Source: JAWPMT01 sp965229785 (GTDB lineage Bacteria; Bacteroidota; Bacteroidia; Cytophagales; Cyclobacteriaceae). Taken from it: a stretch of 64,000 nt of DNA. The stretch lies in assembly GCA_965229785.1 (NCBI GenBank), contig CBDDJS010000001.1, positions 4,526,001 to 4,590,000 of the forward strand. The letters are read 5' to 3'. A program made the translations under genes and the position numbers. Each line of letters opens with the position of its first letter. The stretch's first letter is position 1. Shown piece after piece: positions 1 through 8,400 of this stretch. Under the pieces are notes generated by a model that was not told where the DNA came from, searched no databases, and was given only the letters and a program-made list of their open reading frames with translations.

Positions 1-2
1 AC

Positions 3-1055
3 GATCTCCATAACCATTCTCTTTATCATAGTCATTCAAAACGTGAGACTCCTCTATTTGGCGGGTCAGTATCCTATGATGATGATGATGGTGGCTATCG
101 TCAAGACGTATCTTCACCGGGCCATTCTCATGAAATTGAGTTGGATTCAGAATATCTAAATGTTTCATCATACTACCCAGGAAGCGAGATCCCAATAATC
201 AATGAGCCAAGACATAAAGAAATAAATGCTTACTATGTAGAGAAAAGCGTTAAAATTCCTGTAGGTGCAATAATTTTCTTCATTGGTGATACTACACCCA
301 CTAAGTGGAGGGATCTCTCAAGAAAACCACTCGATTACGACCCTACGGAGCCATATAATCAATACAAAGACCGGTTATGGCTGAACATCTTCTTGAAGAT
401 AGTAGGATGTTGGCCTGCTATTAATACTAAAGGCTTGGATAAGCACACCCATTTTGGTGCAAAACACAATCATGTTGGAGGTACTGCTAGTCCTTCTACC
501 GGAACTGTAAGGATTGATCGATCTGATGACGAAGATGGTATAGTTGCAAATCAAAACCATAGCCATCCCGTGGTTGATGTTGATAACTCAGTTGATTTTG
601 TCAAAGAAGCATTAAACGCTCCTAGAAACTATGGAGTTCGAATATTAGTTTGCGAGGAGGAAAATGCTGAATGGCACAAAGGTATGATCATACCTTTTAT
701 ACCCAAACAGCAAAGTGATTTTGAGACAGCCAATTTGCCAGATGGTTGGAATTTATTTGATGATAACGATCAACATTCAGAGTATCCGATCTACTTAAGA
801 GCAGTCGATGAAGAAGAGCAAGCTGATGATTATTACGGAAAAGAAAAGCATTACCATGAATTTCCGCATTCTCACAAAGTCAAATTAGGACCTGCTGATC
901 GTTCTTTTAACAAAATACAGGATGATCCAGATGTCTCTTGTGCTATAGGAGGTCATTCACATATAGATGTGACAGTTTCAGATGAGATCACCTCAGGAGA
1001 AGGTATTAATGTTCTCCCTAACAGAGAAGTAAATCTCCTTATTTATACCGGCTAG
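3..1055 (+). CDS. His-rich phage tail-collar-like protein, 5' truncated by window edge
   Basis: The reading frame is open from base 3 with no stop, so the gene starts outside the window and at least 350 residues are visible. A segment reading PVGAIIFFIGD, followed by a Trp-containing stretch, resembles the opening of phage tail-collar domains (PVGxI...G). A second segment, GMIIPFIP...LPDGW, looks like a degenerate repeat of it. Six clusters of His-x-His (HNHSLYHSHS, GHSH, HTH...KHNH, NHSH, HYHEF-HSH, GHSH) are spread along the chain; such clusters bind metal in trimeric phage fibre tips. I infer a fibre or collar-type structural or adhesive protein, from a phage remnant or contractile particle. 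No other phage structural gene is visible. The family call is moderate because it rests on short motifs. Confidence 0.55.
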   Translation, partial: DLHNHSLYHSHSKRETPLFGGSVSYDDDDGGYRQDVSSPGHSHEIELDSEYLNVSSYYPGSEIPIINEPRHKEINAYYVEKSVKIPVGAIIFFIGDTTPTKWRDLSRKPLDYDPTEPYNQYKDRLWLNIFLKIVGCWPAINTKGLDKHTHFGAKHNHVGGTASPSTGTVRIDRSDDEDGIVANQNHSHPVVDVDNSVDFVKEALNAPRNYGVRILVCEEENAEWHKGMIIPFIPKQQSDFETANLPDGWNLFDDNDQHSEYPIYLRAVDEEEQADDYYGKEKHYHEFPHSHKVKLGPADRSFNKIQDDPDVSCAIGGHSHIDVTVSDEITSGEGINVLPNREVNLLIYTG

Positions 1056-1120
1056 GAACTTTACATACCTGAATCAACCTTCTTCAATTTATTTGAACTT
1101 TAAATATCAAAGAATAAGTC

Positions 1121-1819
1121 TTATTTGAAGCTAAACTTACTCTTTTTTCCTTCTTTAAGATTAACTAAATGTTCTTCAAGGTTAACATAGTCGAAAAGCG
1201 ATTCTCCATTCTTTATTTTTCTCAGTATTTCGGTTTCCTTTTCTTGAATTAAAAGAGCAATTGGGCATAATTCCTCAAACTTCTCAGGAGTAAGAACTAC
1301 TATCCCATCTTCATCACCAAGTATCAATTCACCATCTGATACCGGGGTTTTCGCAATTAAGGTTTTCTTATTTTCAAACAGCTTTTGAGTAGTTCCCGCC
1401 ATCGGGGATGCATATCTGGCATAGATAGGCATCGATAGCTCTTTCAAACTTGAAGTATCTCGGATTGCTCCATCTACTATAATAGCCGATAGGCCTTTTC
1501 TCATTGCCTCATTCGAAAAGAGTTCACCTAAAATCGCTATTTCTGAGCCCCCACCATCTACAACCAAAACTTCATTAGGTAGGCTTTTTTGCAAAGTCTG
1601 CATAACAGCTAAAAAATCGTCATTTGCTTTGACCGTTCTTGCAAATCCTGCGAATTTTCTACCTTTTGAAAATGGTTTCAATTCTGGTGAAAGAACTTTC
1701 AATGACTTATCAGCATCGCATAAAGACGCCACATCAATTTTTTGAAATGTACTTATATCCATATTATCAAAGGTCAAGTAATCCTCGTGTAAAACTTCCT
1801 GCCATTTCGGCAATATCAT
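1121..1819 (-). CDS. RraA-like / HMG-aldolase-type family protein
   Basis: A 232-residue protein with the core signature of the RraA fold: GEL at residues 98-100, then DGAIRD at 116-121 (Arg120-Asp121), a later SPMAGTTQ segment and DGIVVLTP near the end. In family members that are aldolases or decarboxylases (HMG/CHA aldolase, oxaloacetate decarboxylase) the conserved Arg and Asp hold substrate and a divalent metal. In E. coli RraA the fold binds RNase E instead. Bacteroidota lack a typical RNase E regulator role, so a small-molecule lyase is more likely (inference). The ATG start overlaps the end of the upstream 362-aa gene by 53 nt, implying translational coupling within one reverse-strand cluster. 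Why a lyase sits with an HTH/Rossmannoid protein is unclear. Confidence 0.75.
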   Translation of the reverse strand: MILPKWQEVLHEDYLTFDNMDISTFQKIDVASLCDADKSLKVLSPELKPFSKGRKFAGFARTVKANDDFLAVMQTLQKSLPNEVLVVDGGGSEIAILGELFSNEAMRKGLSAIIVDGAIRDTSSLKELSMPIYARYASPMAGTTQKLFENKKTLIAKTPVSDGELILGDEDGIVVLTPEKFEELCPIALLIQEKETEILRKIKNGESLFDYVNLEEHLVNLKEGKKSKFSFK

Positions 1820-2855
1820 TGTAATTCATCTTCTCCTTTTTACTGTTCATTTTCTTCCAATCTTTAAAAAACTTTGCTTCTTTGTTTTCCATGACATTAT
1901 CAAATTCTAATCGGCTATTCTGCAGTATTTCAGAAATATCATTTTCATTGATAGAAGGATACACTGCTAAGAGAGTCATTTTCTTTCTTTCAACAAGCGG
2001 GTGAAGAATCATGTTTCGATCATAAATCGCTTCTTGAGCCAATTGCATTTTAGTGTGCTCTTCCTGGTATTTAGCTTTTCGAATGTCAATTGCGATGGAT
2101 TGAGAGTTTTTCCAAGCTTCCTTTGAAAAGCTCTTATCAAATGGAATGTAATCCTCAAATAAAGTCGAAATGAGATAATTCGAACTCATTCCTCCGTATG
2201 ACTGAAGCTTATTCGCTTCAAAAAAATCTTCATAATTTGAGGAGTCAATAGCGTAAGTAATATTTCTATCATTAGTCAGAACCAACCACACCTTGTTAAA
2301 ATGTTCTAGCTTACAATCAAGGCTCAAATTTCTCCTAAGAATCGATATAAGGGCTATTTCCATTTCTGTTTCAGTAGTTCTTATCCAGTTCCTAAAAACC
2401 TCAACAAGCCAAACGTAACCAGATTTGAAAATCTCAAGAATCGATTCTAAAGTTTTACAGACATCTATATCAAGGTTTTTTGGTACTCGGAGGAAGTACT
2501 CTGAATATTGACCTTTTGTAGTCAATGAAGATGAATATTCGTAGAAATCATTATCATTCACTTCCTTCGAAATCGAATTTATGAGCAATTCAAGTCTGTG
2601 AGGTATAAACTTAGATCCACTTACATTCAAACTATACTTATGATTGTTAGAAAAGAAAATCAAGTCATTGCTAATTCTTAATTGATGATCGAATTTTGTA
2701 CTTGTGGCTAAAGAATACAGAAAGTTCCTTGAAAATGCCTGAAGCATCTCCTCCGTAGCCAAAACCAACTTATTCAACTTACTGATTTTTGGATCAGAAC
2801 CTAATCTATTTAGGTTTTCAATTAATGTGCCTCGAATGGCTTCCGTTGATAGCAT
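1767..2855 (-). CDS. Hypothetical protein, 362 aa, possibly missing its true N-terminus
   Basis: I do not recognise this family. The protein is largely helical in character, has no signal peptide or membrane segment, and ends in a Lys/Glu-rich stretch. An in-frame stop (TGA at 2865-2867) lies four codons upstream of the ATG. In the next frame, however, an open stretch (2822-3046) runs from inside the preceding gene up to this start and would join smoothly if one T were added to the T5 run formed by 2856-2860 on the coding strand. The joined sequence would read ...LENLHDLFF-MLSTEAIRG. The real product may therefore be about 65 residues longer, either through a frameshift or a homopolymer error. 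The gene sits between the HTH/Rossmannoid gene and the RraA-like gene on the same strand. Confidence 0.6.
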   Translation of the reverse strand: MLSTEAIRGTLIENLNRLGSDPKISKLNKLVLATEEMLQAFSRNFLYSLATSTKFDHQLRISNDLIFFSNNHKYSLNVSGSKFIPHRLELLINSISKEVNDNDFYEYSSSLTTKGQYSEYFLRVPKNLDIDVCKTLESILEIFKSGYVWLVEVFRNWIRTTETEMEIALISILRRNLSLDCKLEHFNKVWLVLTNDRNITYAIDSSNYEDFFEANKLQSYGGMSSNYLISTLFEDYIPFDKSFSKEAWKNSQSIAIDIRKAKYQEEHTKMQLAQEAIYDRNMILHPLVERKKMTLLAVYPSINENDISEILQNSRLEFDNVMENKEAKFFKDWKKMNSKKEKMNYNDIAEMAGSFTRGLLDL

Positions 2856-3046
2856 AAAAACAAGTCATGAAGGTTCTCAAGACTATAAGTATGCGATGCT
2901 CCAAAAATCTTAGCAACGCTGAAAAAAAGTTCTATTTCATGTTTTTCAAGCTCAATTTGCTCAGAACGATATATTAAACAGGCTTTCACCTCTTGTTTCA
3001 ATGTAATGAGGGATATCTTCCAAAGTGAGGTCTTTGATTCCAACAT
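2822..3046 (-). CDS. Short open frame bridging two cluster genes; small gene or shifted N-terminus of the 362-aa protein
   Basis: A 74-residue frame begins inside the end of the HTH/Rossmannoid gene (86-nt overlap) and ends 34 nt inside the 362-aa gene. It fills the otherwise empty 105 nt between them. Its sequence (KHEIELFFSVAKIFG, YSLENLHDLF) looks protein-like rather than random. It could be a separate translationally coupled small protein, or the N-terminal part of the 362-aa gene displaced by one base at the T-run near 2856-2860. I favour the second reading but cannot prove it. Confidence 0.35.
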   Translation of the reverse strand: MLESKTSLWKISLITLKQEVKACLIYRSEQIELEKHEIELFFSVAKIFGASHTYSLENLHDLFLCYQRKPFEAH

Positions 3047-4334
3047 TGATTGGCCTTTCTCGACTATCTAAAACACCATGTAGAAAGTGAGGAAGTATAG
3101 AGCGATCCTCCACAAAAATGACCGAAGGTCGTCTTTTCATGATACGAAAGTATATTTCCAGGTATACTCCAGACATCTCTGTTCTCAACATCTTTGGAAG
3201 AATGGCTATATGATGCATGGAATTGATTAGATTATGTTGGTCAAAAAAACCATCTCTGTCATAATACGATATATCCTCATATGATCGACATTTAAGCAAT
3301 TCGCAATGGATATCGTTTTCGTGGAAGCCATGTTCTTTATTTAGATTACCACTGATAGCTTCTAAAACCTTTTTGAAATAGCTATACTTCTCTTTATTCT
3401 CTTGGCCTTTTCTTCGTAAAAAGGAAACCGGGGTCGATATGTATATGCTATGCTCATACCCCATTCTTCTACCACCTTCACGGACTATATTTATCGAATG
3501 ATTGGAGAATACACGTTGCGCCTTGGAAGCGGCCCTTGTTAAATAATTAAAGGCTAGATATGGAACACTCTGCGGAATTCCTTGGCTATTTCGATCCATT
3601 GGGACAATAGATTTTTCCATTAATTTAGCTCTGAAATTCCCTTCATTTAGCTGCTTCGAGAAAAGCACCAATGTCGAATACTTCTCTTCAGCTTTCTTAA
3701 TTATGGTTGCTTCAAAAATTATAAAATGAAAATTCTGTTGCCACTCAGAATTATATTCTCTTTCATCGAAGAAACTACGATATTCGATCCGGAATTCTTC
3801 ACTGGCTTCTACTTTCATTGATAGACTTAAATCATCTTTCACTTCAATAACACCGGTGAAAATACCATCTGTACTAACTTTTTTCGCTTTTATTTGGTAC
3901 AGCTTTGCTTTTTGAGATGGGCTTCGCCCTTGCTTATTTTTTTTTGAGTTTGATAAGTTTTCAACGATTTCTTCTTTTTGAAAAGTCCATATAGATTGAA
4001 AAAGCCTACGTCCAGGATCTAAGCTGTAGGAAACCCAAATACCTCTTTCATTGTATAGTTTCTTTTCTATCATTCGAATTATTGGTAATCGCTTCTTGTA
4101 GACTTTATAATTTATTACTCCTACATAATCTGCGATTTTTGATATAATTCTGTCACTTGCTGTTCCGCTATTTATAAAATTATTATAGGTATTGATGCTG
4201 ATACCAAGCTTCTGAGCGATCTCTAACTGAGACCAGAGAGGGAATTTCTTATTTATCGCATCGTTTAACAATTTGAAATAAACATTGTCAAGACGATTGG
4301 AGTCTGCTCTTGAATTTGATTCAATTTCATCCAT
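2961..4334 (-). CDS. HTH protein with C-terminal nucleoside-deoxyribosyltransferase/TIR-like Rossmannoid domain
   Basis: The first ATG gives 457 residues; the frame continues upstream only through non-ATG codons. Residues 34-58 (LWSQLEIAQKLGIS...INSG) form a phage-repressor-type helix-turn-helix. A middle region of about 200 residues is unassigned. The last 165 residues start with a strand-like HSIYISTPVS and contain a Ser/Asn-Met-His-His-Ile-Ala-Ile strand, then SGVYLEI (Glu393) and a hydrophobic strand PSVIFVED. That order matches deoxyribosyltransferase and TIR-like folds, in which a Glu at this place attacks the N-glycosidic bond of a nucleoside or NAD. I infer a DNA-binding or sensor protein carrying a nucleotide-hydrolase-like domain, perhaps a defence or stress switch. 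It leads a reverse-strand cluster with the next two genes. Confidence 0.6.
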   Translation of the reverse strand: MDEIESNSRADSNRLDNVYFKLLNDAINKKFPLWSQLEIAQKLGISINTYNNFINSGTASDRIISKIADYVGVINYKVYKKRLPIIRMIEKKLYNERGIWVSYSLDPGRRLFQSIWTFQKEEIVENLSNSKKNKQGRSPSQKAKLYQIKAKKVSTDGIFTGVIEVKDDLSLSMKVEASEEFRIEYRSFFDEREYNSEWQQNFHFIIFEATIIKKAEEKYSTLVLFSKQLNEGNFRAKLMEKSIVPMDRNSQGIPQSVPYLAFNYLTRAASKAQRVFSNHSINIVREGGRRMGYEHSIYISTPVSFLRRKGQENKEKYSYFKKVLEAISGNLNKEHGFHENDIHCELLKCRSYEDISYYDRDGFFDQHNLINSMHHIAILPKMLRTEMSGVYLEIYFRIMKRRPSVIFVEDRSILPHFLHGVLDSRERPINVGIKDLTLEDIPHYIETRGESLFNISF

Positions 4335-4500
4335 GACCGTTAGGGTTTTATTTAATGGTCTCTGATTTCCAGAACTCAGGAGAATCAAGTTCTATGAATT
4401 GGGAATTCTACCCAAATTGAAAATAAAAATAGAAATATTAAACAATAGCCCCCCAAAATAGGAATGATTGTTCTTTTATCAAAGATAAAATTAACGTAAA

Positions 4501-5187
4501 TTGTATTTCACCTTAAATTCTTTGGATAAAGAAATTGACATATCGACCCAACTTAAACTACTTAGTCAGCTGATTGATTCATATGCGAAAAACGGTTTAC
4601 CTTATTCCGTGTGGATTTCATTCGAAGAGACTGAGTCTGGAATTCTAGAAGATGGATTTATTAAGGCAGCTAGGTCCGTCTATGAATATGTGAAAAAGGG
4701 AAACTCTATCGTACGTGAGGAAGGCATTTCTCCTGAAGTTCAAGTTAAATCTTACTTAAATCGATCAATATACACACAAATTCTACGAGAGATAAAGATA
4801 AACAAAGGATTCCAAGGGGACTTAGAAACCATGTTAGAAGATCCTAACTCTGATTTCTCAGATGAAATTCTTAGTAGAAAATGGCTGATTGAGATATTCA
4901 CTCTTTACGTCCAAGGACTTGAAAAGGAATACTTCCTACTTTCAATCCAAGATCAAGACGTAAGTGTCATCGCTGATAAATTAGGAATTACAAAGAATCG
5001 AATATACAATCTAAACTCCCGTTTAAAGAAGAAGAAGGATAAATTGAAAAGGATTATTGATGACTTGAGAATTCATCAAAAACAACTAAGTCATATTGAT
5101 ATAAAATGTCTAGCAAAAAAACATGGTATCACTATTTCACTTTTAGAAAGCACCTACAAGTTATTTCACTACTACTGCAAGGAATGA
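4501..5187 (+). CDS. Sigma-factor-like HTH protein
   Basis: A 228-residue frame with no ATG near its beginning; TTG at 4501 is the earliest start after an in-frame stop at 4492, and the true start is uncertain. Residues 152-176 (DVSVIADKLGITKNRIYNLNSR) form a helix-turn-helix like region 4 of sigma-70 factors, preceded by a Leu-rich segment (LIEIFTLYVQGLEKEYFLL) that fits the usual position before it. A second predicted HTH-like segment (IKCLAKKHGITISLLESTY) follows near the C-terminus. The N-terminal half matches no region 2 that I can recognise, so this may be a divergent sigma factor or a transcription regulator. It is divergent from the HTH/Rossmannoid gene, and its last 16 nt overlap the end of the convergent gene. 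Confidence 0.5.
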   Translation: MYFTLNSLDKEIDISTQLKLLSQLIDSYAKNGLPYSVWISFEETESGILEDGFIKAARSVYEYVKKGNSIVREEGISPEVQVKSYLNRSIYTQILREIKINKGFQGDLETMLEDPNSDFSDEILSRKWLIEIFTLYVQGLEKEYFLLSIQDQDVSVIADKLGITKNRIYNLNSRLKKKKDKLKRIIDDLRIHQKQLSHIDIKCLAKKHGITISLLESTYKLFHYYCKE

Positions 5188-5747
5188 AGAAATGCTTCAA
5201 TTTTTTTCGACTTCTTCCATTCGTTGGCCCTTGAAACCATTTTCCTCCTTAAAGAACCCACCCCATTGCTCTTCTCATAATCAATGTGTCTGCCAATTAA
5301 GAAATTAAGATAAGGATCGGAATTACGTAACGAATTAATTTTCAAAAATGCTTCTGAAGTAGCATGTCCCTCTATATAATTTTGATACTCAGGATGACCA
5401 AATATTTGACTCACCAAATCTAACTTGTGAAACCAATCATCGGTTACATTCTTATCCGATTCATAAATGATATTCGAAGAAAAGCCAAATACTTGATTTT
5501 GAATCTCTCTGTACAATAAGTCAAAGTTAAATAGCTCCTTCTGAGAAGGATGAGATTGGATTATTAGTCGAATCTCAGACTCGACACTTTTTGTCGTCTT
5601 CCCAATTAAATAATCCTCGTATTGAAGATGCATAAGAACACAAAATTCTCCAAATGGATTTTTTTCAAAAATTTGCCAAAGCAATTCCTTTTTACATTCG
5701 TCACTTTCATCTTCAACTTCCTCGAATAAATCAGACAAGCTCTTCAT
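5172..5747 (-). CDS. Hypothetical protein, 191 aa
   Basis: I do not recognise this protein. The start chosen is the ATG at 5747, because a strong ribosome-binding site (AAAGGAGG) lies five bases upstream; longer versions would need a TTG start. The product is acidic at its N-terminus (EEVEDESDE), Trp/Tyr/Phe-rich in the middle and basic at the C-terminus (RRKMVSRANEWKKSKK), with no signal peptide or membrane segment. The gene converges on the sigma-like gene with 16 nt of end-to-end overlap, so each transcript may be antisense to the other. Confidence 0.6.
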   Translation of the reverse strand: MKSLSDLFEEVEDESDECKKELLWQIFEKNPFGEFCVLMHLQYEDYLIGKTTKSVESEIRLIIQSHPSQKELFNFDLLYREIQNQVFGFSSNIIYESDKNVTDDWFHKLDLVSQIFGHPEYQNYIEGHATSEAFLKINSLRNSDPYLNFLIGRHIDYEKSNGVGSLRRKMVSRANEWKKSKKIEAFLHSLQ

Positions 5748-6546
5748 ATCTTCCTCCTTTATAGACGAATTCAAAGTTGTAGATGTGGCAATCATTGGCC
5801 GATGCCTTACCTTATCCAACAACTCATACTTCGTCAAATTGACAATGAATCAAGTATTAAGAAAAAGAAATGTCATGACACAGATAGATTAGTGTATGAG
5901 CATGAGATTTGCTCTTTATCCTGGATTCTATATATAATCTTTTCATTGATTTTTGGTTTAAAATTCACTCAGGAAGGAAAGGGGGTTGGAGAGCAAATCT
6001 TGCAGCGGACATCAAATACAATAAACATATAACCTTCCAAATCTTTTTAATTACGTGCCGTGCAAACGTTTGCTGTTATTTCAATATAGAAAATTTTCGT
6101 TGAAATTAATCAATTCATGTTAGAAAAATTTTCTGATTCAACGTCAAAATCCATACTTATTTTAGTGTATAACTCCATATCAATTCCAATTAATAGAATT
6201 TTGTTCTAGAACAAGTAAAAATCAAAGCAGCCTAATCCTTAAAGGCCGGTTTTCTTAGATTTTCGAAGGCATTTTACTGATGTACTCTTGTCAAATCTTC
6301 GTAGCATTTTTCTTACATCCAAAGTACTTGGACATTTAGGTTCATATATTTTTCATAAATCTCACTGATGCAATTGTCCAAATCCATTTTTCATCTAAAA
6401 TCCAACCTTGTTTCAATCCCCACTACGATTCATGAGATCAACCGAGTCCTTGCCAACTATATGCCCAATTAAAAATTAATATTGCTTATTTTAGTATTGC
6501 TCCTTTACTAATGAGGATCGAAACCAATGTCATAATGGTGAATGAG
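5748..6546. other. Gene-poor AT-rich stretch
   Basis: About 800 bases with no convincing gene. Short frames here (for example 5802-6103) lack starts, have low-complexity composition and resemble nothing known. The one clear motif is a perfect 12-bp palindrome at 6062-6073, listed separately. The region separates the sigma-like/convergent pair from the serine recombinase and may hold a junction between insertions. Confidence 0.6.
6062..6073. promoter_or_regulatory. Perfect palindrome GCAAACGTTTGC, LacI-family-type operator candidate
   Basis: The 12 bases equal their own reverse complement and match the core of operators bound by LacI/PurR-family repressors (central CG, AAACGTTT). No LacI-type gene is visible in this part of the window, so an in trans regulator or chance must be considered. 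Confidence 0.3.
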
Positions 6547-8196
6547 CTAACTTCTGGTTAGATCAATGTATAAGATAATTTTCGCATCTTGATCTGCCGT
6601 GGTCCACCATTCCCGGTCACAAATGCGAACTTCTCCTGACCCGCCTTTCTTCATATCTAACATCATTTCAGCTATCACAGCTTTTGAAGCTATTATTTGT
6701 ATTTGAGCTTCCCCAACAAGTACCTCGCTAACGAACTCCTGGAGTCTCTCCTTTTTAAACTCAACAGGCCCGTTTTTTAAAGAAATCCTGAATTTTTTCG
6801 AGAAGTGCTCAATCTGCTGGTTTGAGAAATTATAATTCCTCCCCCGTTGCTGCTTTTTGACATTTACCTGTCGCTTAATTTCTTGCAGACGTAGATTTTC
6901 TTTACTCAAGAATTCGTTTAAAGTTTCAAAGTCATGAACCTTGCCATCAGCAAGAGTATCGTAAAGATTGTTTATTCGTGCTTCGGTATCTCGTTGTTCC
7001 TTTTGTAAAAGCCTTAATTCATCTTCGCTATCATTACCTTCATCCATCTGTTCTTTAGAAAGCGAGTCGATGACTGACCTCACAAAATCGCCATTGAGCA
7101 TTTTATCAATAATCTCATTCATCACCAAGTTATCAAGATATTGCATTGGAATATTCCCACATTCACAGTCATTGTAACCGGAGCGTATTTTACGAGCAGG
7201 CTTGTAATATCTGTACTGTTTGCCTTTTCCAGAAGTCATAAGCATATAATTCCCAAAGCATTTTGCACACTTCACAATGCCACTGAGTAAAGTACAAGAA
7301 GATTGTTCTCGGGAGGGAGTCACCTTTACATGTTTTTGGCTCATACGTTTTTGAACCAGATCAAAATCCTGCTTCTTAACTATTGATGGGCACTCGATAA
7401 CGACCCATTCGGATGATGGTTTTGGCTTACCGGTCTTTGCTACTGTTGTATTGAATAAGTGCTCACCACAATATGTTGAACTCGTGAGAATTGTATGAAT
7501 ATTATTCGCATAGAAAAGCTTACCGTTTTGTTTCCTGTAGCCGCGCTCATTGAGCCAAGATGTAATGGCTCTTATACCTAAAGGACCAGATCCGGCCTCA
7601 CCTTGAAGATAAAGTCGATAAATCGTTTCAACGACTGTAGCTTCTTCTGGATGAATAGTAAGCTTTTTCTTCTCCTTATCTCCCCTAATTTCTGAGACGT
7701 ATGTTTTGTAACCATAGGGAGGAACGGAACCGTTCCAAAAACCCTGTCTAGCGTTTTCAATCATCCGACTCAAGACGTTCTTACCGTTTTCCTTACTCGC
7801 GTGTTCGTCTACAGCAGCAATAATATGTCTGAGCAATTCCCCATCGTGACCATCACCAAAATCTTGAGTAATGGAGTCAACATTCACGTTGTGTTTTTCA
7901 AGTTTCCGGCGGTAAACTCCAGAATCAACCGCATCTCTAAAGAACCGAGAAAATGAATAAACCAAGATGATATCAAATGGGTTTTGATCGCTACAAGCTT
8001 CAGCAATCATCTTCTGAAAGATCGGTCTTCTATCGTCTGTAGCGCTTTTACCTGGTTCAATGTATTCCCTTACTACATCCCAGCCCTTCGCCGAGCAATG
8101 GTCTTGTGCTTGTCTTCGCTGGTCAGGAATTGAGATATCCTGCTTCGCCTGTTTCGGTGTCGATACCCTTAGATAAATGGCTACACGCTTCTTCAT
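6547..8196 (-). CDS. Large serine recombinase (resolvase/invertase family)
   Basis: A 549-residue large serine recombinase. The N-terminal resolvase domain (about 1-150) opens with the motif YLRVSTPKQ, where Ser12 is the nucleophile, followed by YSFSRFFRD, the conserved Ser/Arg segment of the active site. A recombinase domain follows (VPPYGYKT near 155 to about 260), then a zinc-ribbon-like segment (KCAKCFGNYM ... DCECG, near 315-360) and a coiled-coil around 390-440. Such enzymes integrate and excise phages and mobile elements. The start ATG at 8196 overlaps the upstream 77-aa gene by 74 nt. No directionality factor was recognised, but the small upstream gene is a candidate by position. Confidence 0.93.
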   Translation of the reverse strand: MKKRVAIYLRVSTPKQAKQDISIPDQRRQAQDHCSAKGWDVVREYIEPGKSATDDRRPIFQKMIAEACSDQNPFDIILVYSFSRFFRDAVDSGVYRRKLEKHNVNVDSITQDFGDGHDGELLRHIIAAVDEHASKENGKNVLSRMIENARQGFWNGSVPPYGYKTYVSEIRGDKEKKKLTIHPEEATVVETIYRLYLQGEAGSGPLGIRAITSWLNERGYRKQNGKLFYANNIHTILTSSTYCGEHLFNTTVAKTGKPKPSSEWVVIECPSIVKKQDFDLVQKRMSQKHVKVTPSREQSSCTLLSGIVKCAKCFGNYMLMTSGKGKQYRYYKPARKIRSGYNDCECGNIPMQYLDNLVMNEIIDKMLNGDFVRSVIDSLSKEQMDEGNDSEDELRLLQKEQRDTEARINNLYDTLADGKVHDFETLNEFLSKENLRLQEIKRQVNVKKQQRGRNYNFSNQQIEHFSKKFRISLKNGPVEFKKERLQEFVSEVLVGEAQIQIIASKAVIAEMMLDMKKGGSGEVRICDREWWTTADQDAKIILYIDLTRS

Positions 8197-8356
8197 TCTC
8201 GTCCCAAACCTCCATTTCAGCTAGGAATTCTTTGAATAATGGTTCTAATCCTTGAATAGTTGATTTTAACACAGGTAGGGATTCCGGTAAATTGCTAATT
8301 ACGATGATATCTCTTCGACATTGATTTTGACTTATAATTTTGTGATTACTTCTCAT
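8123..8356 (-). CDS. Small hypothetical protein preceding the serine recombinase
   Basis: A 77-residue frame with ATG at 8356, preceded by a purine-rich GAAGAGAAAGAA. The chain has a basic start (MRSNHKIISQNQCRR) and an acidic C-terminal half (LAEMEVWDENEEA). It overlaps the recombinase start by 74 nt on the same strand. Its place directly before a large serine recombinase suggests an accessory or directionality protein (inference only). I do not recognise its family. Confidence 0.5.
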   Translation of the reverse strand: MRSNHKIISQNQCRRDIIVISNLPESLPVLKSTIQGLEPLFKEFLAEMEVWDENEEACSHLSKGIDTETGEAGYLNS

Positions 8357-8400
8357 TTCTTTCTCTTCTCAGTTGACTAATGACTTAATAGAATCCAATG

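Noticed and set aside
5802..6103. Two plus-strand frames of 64-76 codons
   Set aside because: Low-complexity, overlap each other and the end of the neighbouring gene, no credible start signal.
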